Shown here: positions 57,846-64,000 of the stretch, piece by piece
Position numbering within the stretch: position 1 is the stretch's first letter
How the letters are laid out: every line of letters begins with the position of its first letter
Source of the DNA: DATAEG01 sp963703085
GTDB lineage: Bacteria > Actinomycetota > Actinomycetes > Mycobacteriales > Jatrophihabitantaceae
NCBI GenBank assembly: GCA_963703085.1
Contig: OY969789.1
Coordinates: 1,178,001 to 1,242,000 of the forward strand
DNA: 64,000 bases
Direction: 5' to 3'
Translations under genes and position numbers: made by a program
The notes under the pieces: generated by a model
Told to the model about the DNA's origin: nothing
The model's database searches: none
Seen by the model: only the letters and a program-made list of their open reading frames with translations

Positions 57846-58730
57846 ATGACACACATCGATGTCGAAGAGGTCGGCGACGAGCGGCCATCGGGCGACGAGG
57901 TTCCCATGCTGGAGATCCGCAACGTCACGAAGATGTTCGGCAGCGTGATCTCGCTGGCGGACGTCTCGACCAGTGTGCGCTCCGGTCAGGTCACCTGCGT
58001 GCTCGGCGACAACGGCGCAGGCAAGTCGACGTTCATCAAAATCCTTTCCGGCGTCTACCAGCCGGACCAGGGCGAGCTGCTGATCGACGGCAAGCCGGTG
58101 CGGCTGCACTCACCGCGCGAAGCGCTGGACCACGGCATCGCCACCGTCTTCCAGGATCTGGCGATGGTGCCGCTGATGGCCATCTGGCGCAATTTCTTCC
58201 TCGGCTCCGAGCCGACGAAGGGGTGGGGACCGTGGCGCCGGTTCGACGCCGAGAAGGCGAAGCGGATCACTCGCTCCGAGATGGCCGAGATGGGCATCGA
58301 CATCCGCGACCCGGACCAGCCGGTGGGCACGCTGTCCGGCGGCGAACGGCAGTCGGTCGCGATCGCCCGGGCGGTGCACTTCGGCGCGCGGCTGCTCATT
58401 CTCGACGAGCCCACCTCAGCGCTCGGGGTGAAGCAGGCCGGTGTCGTGCTGAAGTACATCGTGCAGGCGCGCGACAAAGGGCTGGCCGTCATCTTCATCA
58501 CGCACAACCCGCACCATGCGTATCCGGTCGGCGACCGGTTCCTGCTGCTCAAGCGCGGCAAGAGCCTGGGTGACTTCGCCAAGTCGGACATCGACCTCGG
58601 CGAGCTGACCCGGATGATGGCCGGCGGCGCAGAGTTGGAGCAGTTGGCGCACGAACTGGAAGGGGACGGATCCCAGACATCCGCCGCCGGCGAGTCGTTG
58701 CTGCAGGACACCCAGTCGCTCGGCGAGTGA
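57846..58730 (+). CDS. ABC transporter ATPase, single-domain
   Basis: A 294-residue nucleotide-binding protein with Walker A LGDNGAGKSTFIKIL, Q-loop FQDLAMVP, signature LSGGERQSVAIARAV and Walker B LLILDEPTSALG, then ITHNPHHAYPVGDRF (H-loop). RbsA-type ATPases of this transporter class are usually double-length fusions; this one has a single domain and must dimerise. Six bases after the permease stop, with AGGAGG before the ATG. Confidence 0.9.
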   Translation: MTHIDVEEVGDERPSGDEVPMLEIRNVTKMFGSVISLADVSTSVRSGQVTCVLGDNGAGKSTFIKILSGVYQPDQGELLIDGKPVRLHSPREALDHGIATVFQDLAMVPLMAIWRNFFLGSEPTKGWGPWRRFDAEKAKRITRSEMAEMGIDIRDPDQPVGTLSGGERQSVAIARAVHFGARLLILDEPTSALGVKQAGVVLKYIVQARDKGLAVIFITHNPHHAYPVGDRFLLLKRGKSLGDFAKSDIDLGELTRMMAGGAELEQLAHELEGDGSQTSAAGESLLQDTQSLGE

Positions 58731-59764
58731 CCGGAAGCTATCCACGGATGGGACAGCAGATGCCAGTACGGGTCGGCGTGATCGGCGTCGGTGTGATGGG
58801 CGCCGAACACGCGCGGTTGCTCACCCACGACGTGCCGGGCGCGGCGGTGGCAGCGGTGTTCGACGTGGTGGCATCTCGGGCGGAGTTGGTGGCAGCTGCC
58901 TGTGCTGCCCGCGCCATGGACGACCCGATGGTGCTGATCAAGGACACCGGCGTGGACGCGGTACTGGTCGCGTCGTCGGACCCGACGCATGAGGAATTCG
59001 TGCTCGCCGCGGTGGCGGCCGGAAAGCCGGTGCTGTGTGAGAAGCCGCTGGCGCCGGAGCTGGCCGGCTGCCGGCGCATCCTCGACGCCGAGCTCGAGGC
59101 CGGTCGGCGGCTGGTCAGCGTCGGGTTCATGCGCCGCTTCGACCCCGGTTACCGGCAGCTTCGCAGCACGCTGACCGCCGGCCGGATCGGTGCACCGTTG
59201 CTGTTGCACTGCGTGCATCGCAACGTCGCCGCACTCAGCGGTCAGCAGGCAGAAGCAGCCATCACCGGATCCGCGGTGCACGAGATGGATGTGACCCGTT
59301 GGCTGCTCGGCGAGGAGATCACCGAGGTGAGCGTGCACCGGCCACGCTCGTCCCGGCTTGCTGGGGGGGCGCAGGATCCGATCGTGGTACTGCTGCGCTC
59401 CGCGAACGGGGTGCTGGTCGACGTCGAGGTGTTCCTCAACGCCGGCTACGGCTACGACGTGCGGTGCGAGCTGGTCGGCGAGACCGGCGCCGTCACCCTC
59501 GATGCACCGCCGGCGACGGTGCTGCGCAGCTCCGGGCAGGAGGGCCGCGGAGTGCCGGCCGACTGGCGGCCACGATTCGCCGAGGCCTATCGGCTGGAAT
59601 TGTCGGACTGGGTCGCTGCGGTCGCCGCCGGACGGCCCAGCGCCGCGGCCAGCACGTGGGACGGGTACCTGGCGACCGCAGCTGCCGAGGCGGGGGTGCG
59701 CGCACTGCACAGCGGCAACACCGAACACGTGGACGTGCCCGAGCCGCCGGCGATGTATCGATGA
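58727..59764 (+). CDS. iolG: inositol 2-dehydrogenase-like Gfo/Idh/MocA oxidoreductase
   Basis: A 345-residue protein from GTG 58727 (overlapping the ATPase stop); ATG 58748 or 58760 are alternatives. The Rossmann motif is VGVIGVGVMGAEHARLL, the catalytic Lys lies in CEKPLAPEL, and the substrate-side motif is GSAVHEMDVTRWLLGEEI (His-x-x-Asp). It oxidises myo-inositol to 2-keto-inositol with NAD+, first step of the pathway. Confidence 0.85.
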   Translation: MTGSYPRMGQQMPVRVGVIGVGVMGAEHARLLTHDVPGAAVAAVFDVVASRAELVAAACAARAMDDPMVLIKDTGVDAVLVASSDPTHEEFVLAAVAAGKPVLCEKPLAPELAGCRRILDAELEAGRRLVSVGFMRRFDPGYRQLRSTLTAGRIGAPLLLHCVHRNVAALSGQQAEAAITGSAVHEMDVTRWLLGEEITEVSVHRPRSSRLAGGAQDPIVVLLRSANGVLVDVEVFLNAGYGYDVRCELVGETGAVTLDAPPATVLRSSGQEGRGVPADWRPRFAEAYRLELSDWVAAVAAGRPSAAASTWDGYLATAAAEAGVRALHSGNTEHVDVPEPPAMYR

Positions 59765-60729
59765 CCGACTTGCTCACGGTGGGGCGGGTCGGCGTCGACC
59801 TGTATCCGGAACAGAGCGGCGTGCCGCTGCACCAGGTGACGACATTTGCCCGGTCGCTCGGTGGTACCGCCACCAACGTTGCCGTGGGCGCCGCGCGGCT
59901 GGGCCGATCCACTGCGGTGCTGACCAAGGTCGGACCGGACGACTTCGGCACCTACGTGCGCACCGCGCTGGCCGACTTCGGAGTCGACCCGTCGCACGTC
60001 GGCACTGCGGCAGACTTGCTCACGCCGGTGGTGTTCTGCGCCCTGGACCCGCCGGAGGACCCGCCGCTGCTGTTCTACCGGCTGCCGACGGCGCCGGATC
60101 TCACGCTCACCGCGACTGACGTGCCGTGGGACCTGGTGGCCGAGGTCCCGGTCTTCTGGGTGACCGGCACCGGCGCGTCCACCGAGCCGGCGCGACAGAC
60201 CCAGCTGGACATGCTGGCCCACCGCGGGCGACCCGCATCGGGCTCCGGGCGGTGGACGGTGCTCGACCTGGACTGGCGGCCGATGTTCTGGGCTTCCCCG
60301 GACGAGGGGCGTCGGGAGTACCAGCGGATGCTGCCCTTCGCCACGGTGGTGGTGGGCAACCGAGCCGAAGCGGAGGTCGCCGTGGGCACCGCGGATCCGC
60401 ACGAGGCTGCCACCCGCTTGCTGGCCTACGGCGCAGAGTTGGCGGTGGTGAAGATGGGAGCCGACGGCGTGCTCGTGGCGACCGCCGACGGGATGACGAC
60501 CGTCGCACCGCAGCGGGTGCGGGTGGTCTGCGGGCTCGGCGCCGGCGACGCCTTCGGTGGCGCACTGGTGCACGGTCTGCTCAGCGGCTGGTCAGCGGTG
60601 CGCTGCGCGCGGTACGCGAACGCGGCCGGCGCGATTGTCGCATCCCGCTTGGCCTGCGCCGACGCGATGCCGACGATCAACGAGCTCGACGCGATGGTGG
60701 GCACTGCCGAGGTCGGAGGGCCGGACTGA
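59761..60729 (+). CDS. iolC: 5-dehydro-2-deoxygluconokinase (PfkB family)
   Basis: A 322-residue sugar kinase. LTVGRVGVDLYPEQSGVPL at the start, the Gly-rich RSLGGTATNVAVGAARLG, VKMGADGVLVAT and the catalytic VVCGLGAGDAFGGALVHGLL. It phosphorylates 5-dehydro-2-deoxygluconate. ATGA overlap with iolG. Confidence 0.9.
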   Translation: MTDLLTVGRVGVDLYPEQSGVPLHQVTTFARSLGGTATNVAVGAARLGRSTAVLTKVGPDDFGTYVRTALADFGVDPSHVGTAADLLTPVVFCALDPPEDPPLLFYRLPTAPDLTLTATDVPWDLVAEVPVFWVTGTGASTEPARQTQLDMLAHRGRPASGSGRWTVLDLDWRPMFWASPDEGRREYQRMLPFATVVVGNRAEAEVAVGTADPHEAATRLLAYGAELAVVKMGADGVLVATADGMTTVAPQRVRVVCGLGAGDAFGGALVHGLLSGWSAVRCARYANAAGAIVASRLACADAMPTINELDAMVGTAEVGGPD

Positions 60730-61637
60730 TGCCGGCGGTCACCGACCAGCAGTGGCAGACACTGCTGGAGACGCGCAGCACCCGGCCGGGTGCGGTCGCC
60801 GAGGCGTACGCGCAGCGGCGCCGCCGCGACGAGATTCTCACCGACCGCGGCACGCTGTTCCTGATCGCTGCCGATCATCCGGCCCGCGGCGCGTTGCGCG
60901 CCGGAGAGGACGGCCTGGCGATGGCCGACCGGCGCAGCCTGCTGGAGCGGATGGTGACCGCACTGTCGCACCCGGACGTGGACGGGGTGCTCGGTTCTCC
61001 CGATGTCGTCGAGGAGTTGCTGCTGCTCGGTGCGCTCGAGGGCAAGGTGGTCATCGGGTCGATGAACCGCGGCGGTCTCGACGGCGCCAGCTGGACGATC
61101 GACGACCGGTTCACCGGCTACGACGCGGCAGGGATCAAGGCATGTCGTCTCGACGGCGGGAAGATGCTGCTGCGTATCGACGACGAGGACGCGGCGACTG
61201 CGACGACACTGCAGGCCTGCGCGCAGGCGGTCAGCGAGCTCGCCGAGCGCGAGCTGATCGCGATGGTGGAGCCGTTGCCGTATCGCCGTGATGTCTCCGG
61301 AGCACTCGTCCTGCAGCGCGACGCCGCCGCACTCTGCCGCGCACTGACCGTCGCGTCCGCACTCGGCCGGACCAGTGCGTACACCTGGCTCAAGACGCCG
61401 GCGTGTGACGAACCGGAGCAGGTGTACGCGGCGACCACGCTGCCCTGTGTCGTCCTGGGCGGCGTGCCCGGACCCGACTTCGCCGAGCAGGTGGCGTCGT
61501 GGGGCCGGACGTTGCGCCAACCGGTGGTGCGTGGCCTGGTCGTCGGGCGGACCGTGCTGTACCCGGAGGGCGGCGACGTGTTCGGCACGGTCGACGCAGC
61601 GGCAAAGGTGCTGCGAGCTGTTACGGAGAACCCATGA
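60729..61637 (+). CDS. Cgl0159-type (beta/alpha)8 protein, likely inositol-pathway aldolase
   Basis: A 302-residue protein starting in a TGATG overlap. FLIAADHPARGALRAGEDG, VDGVLGSPDVVEELLLLG, MNRGGLDGASWTIDDRFTGYD, KMLLRIDDEDAAT and MVEPLPYRRDVSGAL match the Cgl0159 family found in Corynebacterium inositol clusters. With iolC before it and iolB after it, the probable role is the aldolase step splitting 6-phospho-5-dehydro-2-deoxygluconate. Confidence 0.8.
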   Translation: MPAVTDQQWQTLLETRSTRPGAVAEAYAQRRRRDEILTDRGTLFLIAADHPARGALRAGEDGLAMADRRSLLERMVTALSHPDVDGVLGSPDVVEELLLLGALEGKVVIGSMNRGGLDGASWTIDDRFTGYDAAGIKACRLDGGKMLLRIDDEDAATATTLQACAQAVSELAERELIAMVEPLPYRRDVSGALVLQRDAAALCRALTVASALGRTSAYTWLKTPACDEPEQVYAATTLPCVVLGGVPGPDFAEQVASWGRTLRQPVVRGLVVGRTVLYPEGGDVFGTVDAAAKVLRAVTENP

Positions 61638-62482
61638 GCCGATCCGGCATGAACATCCACCGTCCCTTCGACGGATTCCCGGTCACCCTGGCACCCGCGG
61701 AAGCCGGTTGGACCTACTCGGGCCTACAGGTGCTACAGCTGCCGGCGGACGGCTCGGTCGAGCTGGAATTGGCCGGCGAGGCATTCGCGCTCCCCCTGTC
61801 GGGCGGTTACACCGTCGACATTGCCGGCGGGGAGACGTTCACGCTGCACGGACGCGAATCGGTGTTCGCGGGCACCAGCGACTTCGCCTACATCGGCCGC
61901 GACACCCGGTTCACCCTGCACAGCCCCAGCGGCGGAGAGATTGCACTGCCCTCCGCCCGGTGCGATACCAAGCTGCCGGCCCGCTACGGCGCCGCGGCCG
62001 ACGTTGCCGTTGAGACGCGGGGCGCCGGGGCGTCGACGCGGCAGGTGCGAAATTTCGGCACGCCGGAGGGCTGGCCGCACGCCGAACGGCTGATGTGCTG
62101 CGAGCTGATCACTCCGCCGGGCAATTGGTCGAGCTACCCGCCGCACAAGCATGACCGCAGCGCACCGTGTGCGGTCGCCAACGAGGAGATCTACTACTAC
62201 CGGATCGACGGTGCCGGCGGGTTCGGGTTGCACCGCACCTACACCGACGAGACGCACGAAGCGGCCGGGCTGCAGCGGCTCGATGAGACGCTCGTGGTGC
62301 GCGATGGCGACGTGGTATTGATCCCGTACGGCTATCACGGCCCGTGCGCCGCCGCGCCCGGCTACCCGATGTATTACTTGAACGTGCTCGCCGGCCCTGG
62401 CAAGGATCGGTCGATGGACTTCTGCGACGACCCGGCGCACGCCTGGATCCGGGCGAGCTGGACGGCGGAGGCGAAGGCATGA
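61634..62482 (+). CDS. iolB: 5-deoxy-glucuronate isomerase
   Basis: A 282-residue double cupin. The metal site is in NWSSYPPHKHDRSAPCAVANEEIYYYRI, in pieces (His, His, Glu), and the second His region is IPYGYHGPCAAAPGYPMYYLNVLAGPG, in pieces. It converts 5-deoxyglucuronate to 5-dehydro-2-deoxygluconate, the substrate of iolC. ATGA overlap with the gene before. Confidence 0.92.
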   Translation: MSRSGMNIHRPFDGFPVTLAPAEAGWTYSGLQVLQLPADGSVELELAGEAFALPLSGGYTVDIAGGETFTLHGRESVFAGTSDFAYIGRDTRFTLHSPSGGEIALPSARCDTKLPARYGAAADVAVETRGAGASTRQVRNFGTPEGWPHAERLMCCELITPPGNWSSYPPHKHDRSAPCAVANEEIYYYRIDGAGGFGLHRTYTDETHEAAGLQRLDETLVVRDGDVVLIPYGYHGPCAAAPGYPMYYLNVLAGPGKDRSMDFCDDPAHAWIRASWTAEAKA

Positions 62483-64000
62483 AGCTGACTACAGCCCAAG
62501 CGCTCACCCGGTGGATGATCGCGCAACGGTCGGAATTGCTGGACGGCACCGAGGTGCCGCTGTTCGCTGGAGTGTTCGCCATCTTCGGGCACGGCAACGT
62601 GCTCGGTCTGGGCACCGCGCTGCACGAGGTGCGCGACCAGCTACCTACCTGGCGGGGGCAGAACGAGCAGGGGATGGCGCTGGCCGCCGTCGGCTACGCG
62701 AAGGCCACCGACCGCCGTCAGGTGATGGCGGCGACCTCGTCGATCGGTCCGGGCGCGCTGAACATGGTCACCGCGGCCGGCCTCGCCCATGCGAACCGGC
62801 TTCCGGTGCTGTTGCTGCCGGGTGACACGTTCACCGGGCGGGCGCCGGACCCGGTGCTGCAGCAGGTCGAGCACTACGGCGACGGCACCATCAGCGTGAA
62901 CGACGCCTTCCGCCCGGTGTCGCGCTACTTCGACCGGATCAACCGCCCGGAGCAGCTGCTCGGCGTATTGCCGCAGGTCGCCCGGGTGCTCACCGACCCT
63001 GCCGACTGCGGGCCGGTGATCCTGGCGCTCCCGCAGGATGTGCAGGCCGAGGAGTTCGACTTCCCGGCCGCCATGTTCCAGCCGCGACTGCACCGCGTCC
63101 CCCGCGCGCGGCCGGACCACCTCGCACTGGGCGAGGCGGTTGCGGTCATCCGCGCGGCGCGCCGGCCGTTACTGATCTGCGGTGGCGGCGTGCGGTATTC
63201 CGGTGCGCAACAGGCACTGCTCGACCTGGCGCAGGCGCATCACGTCCCGGTCGCCGAGACTCCGGCCGGACGCACCGTGCTGCCGGATCCACACCCGGCC
63301 AATGCCGGGCCGCTGGGCACGATCGGCGCGGCCTCGGCCAATGCGCTGGCTGCCGATGCGGACGTCGTCATCGCGGTGGGTACAAGGCTGCAGGACTTCA
63401 CCACGTCCTCGTGGAGCGTCTTTGGCGCGGGCATGCGGTTGATCACGGTCAACGCGGCCCGCTTCGACGCGGTGAAGCACGCGGCACACGCGCTCGTCGG
63501 CGACGCCCGGGAATGCCTGACCGAACTGGACGCGGCACTGCACAACTGGTGCGTCGAGGACGAGTGGTGGCAGCGCGCAGCGACCGAGCGGCAACGGTGG
63601 GACCAGCACATCGACGCGTTGCGGGCCGGTACCGCGCCGGACGGCGCGCTGAGTTACGCGCAGGTGGTCGGTGTGGTCAACGACGCCAGCGGCGCGGACG
63701 ACTACGTGCTCGGGTCATCCGGCGGGATACCCGGCGAGCTCAACGGTGGCTGGCGAACTGGCCCGGCGACCGCTGGGCCGACGATGGATCTGGAGTACGG
63801 CTTCTCCTGCATGGGTTACGAGGTGGCCGGGCCATGGGGCGCCGCGATGGCGCGCCGCGGCACCCACCCGGACGGCCTGGTCACCGCGCTGCTCGGCGAC
63901 GGCTCGTACCTCATGCTCAACTCGGAACTGTTCTCTGCGGCGTTCGCCGGACACCCGTTCGTCGCCGTGGTCTGTGACAACGACGGGTACGCGGTGATCG
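62479..64000 (+). CDS. iolD: 3D-(3,5/4)-trihydroxycyclohexane-1,2-dione hydrolase, 5' part
   Basis: A thiamine-diphosphate enzyme, 507 residues visible before the window ends without a stop. It starts at ATG 62479 inside the iolB stop (ATGA). Motifs: FGHGNVLGLGTAL, QNEQGMALAAVGYAKA (with the cofactor Glu), SSIGPGALNMVTAAGLAHANRLPVLLLPGD, in pieces, ADADVVIAVGTRLQDFTTSSW, and the ThDP motif beginning LLGDGSYLMLNSEL near the end. It opens the inositol-derived ring. Further iol genes probably lie beyond the window. Confidence 0.93.
   Translation, partial: MKLTTAQALTRWMIAQRSELLDGTEVPLFAGVFAIFGHGNVLGLGTALHEVRDQLPTWRGQNEQGMALAAVGYAKATDRRQVMAATSSIGPGALNMVTAAGLAHANRLPVLLLPGDTFTGRAPDPVLQQVEHYGDGTISVNDAFRPVSRYFDRINRPEQLLGVLPQVARVLTDPADCGPVILALPQDVQAEEFDFPAAMFQPRLHRVPRARPDHLALGEAVAVIRAARRPLLICGGGVRYSGAQQALLDLAQAHHVPVAETPAGRTVLPDPHPANAGPLGTIGAASANALAADADVVIAVGTRLQDFTTSSWSVFGAGMRLITVNAARFDAVKHAAHALVGDARECLTELDAALHNWCVEDEWWQRAATERQRWDQHIDALRAGTAPDGALSYAQVVGVVNDASGADDYVLGSSGGIPGELNGGWRTGPATAGPTMDLEYGFSCMGYEVAGPWGAAMARRGTHPDGLVTALLGDGSYLMLNSELFSAAFAGHPFVAVVCDNDGYAVI

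Noticed and set aside
1..64000. tRNA or rRNA genes
   Set aside because: No cloverleaf with conserved arms or rRNA-like stretch was noticed by eye; a covariance-model scan would be needed to exclude one fully.

Overview
The window is high-GC (roughly 70% by eye, GC-rich third codon positions), tightly packed DNA from an actinomycete. Supporting signs are many GTG starts, 1-4 bp ATGA/GTGA/TGATG gene overlaps, acyl-CoA carboxylase epsilon subunits, a DnaE2 preceded by an actinobacterial LexA box, WXG100-like genes, DUF559 and DUF222 nucleases and a cysteine-ending leader peptide. Gene order partly matches Mycobacterium tuberculosis as I remember it (Rv3278c-Rv3282 and Rv0535-Rv0541c), but the iol and rhamnogalacturonan loci suggest a soil or plant-associated relative outside the mycobacteria. 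The genus cannot be fixed from this sequence. I saw no rRNA, tRNA, transposase or CRISPR array.

Layout. 1-6.3 kb: pectin side-chain use (rhamnogalacturonan lyase end, acetylesterase, sugar-binding lipoprotein behind a LacI-like operator), then a rearranged spacer carrying duplicated pieces of both neighbouring genes, then a beta-propeller lipoprotein. 6.3-12 kb: small stand-alone enzymes (GNAT, hydrolase, VOC, NTF2-like, flavin/F420-type oxidase) and two TetR regulators with clear operators. 12.1-16.7 kb: SOS-controlled dnaE2 and a frameshifted AlkZ-like glycosylase gene. 16.8-27 kb: M14 carboxypeptidase, GABA transaminase, tsaD, FMN reductase, thioesterase, a symporter behind a putative cysteine leader peptide, a nucleotidyltransferase-like gene and HMG-CoA lyase. 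27.1-28.3 kb: a DUF559 nuclease gene bracketed by two near-identical 82-bp palindromic repeats. 28.4-34.7 kb: PH-domain protein, birA, a type VII secretion-like pair, and carboxylase beta and epsilon subunits. 34.7-44.2 kb: envelope/glycan cluster (DUF2079, GT87, Mo oxidoreductase, methyltransferase, DUF2064, GT2, decayed kinase, epimerase) with MTA phosphorylase. 44.2-50 kb: GNAT, secreted proteins, acyl-CoA dehydrogenase, maf and a decayed DUF222/HNH gene. 51-54.3 kb: a MerR-controlled acyl-CoA dehydrogenase/carboxylase operon. 54.3-54.8 kb: a gene-free block with tandem G-rich repeats, a possible promoter and a strong terminator. 54.9-64 kb: a GntR-controlled myo-inositol uptake and catabolism operon that runs off the end inside iolD.

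How the parts fit. Carboxylase subunits, biotin ligase, acyl-CoA dehydrogenases and HMG-CoA lyase together describe acyl-CoA and branched-chain catabolism. The iol genes take inositol from uptake through oxidation, isomerisation, ring hydrolysis, phosphorylation and aldol cleavage. The first genes act outside the cell on rhamnogalacturonan.

The strongest unexplained signals are the repeat-bracketed DUF559 cassette (27106-28269), the G-run transcript candidate (about 54477-54803), the cysteine leader before the symporter (23848-23910), and two scarred spacers built from local duplications (3523-4698 and 42050-42331).
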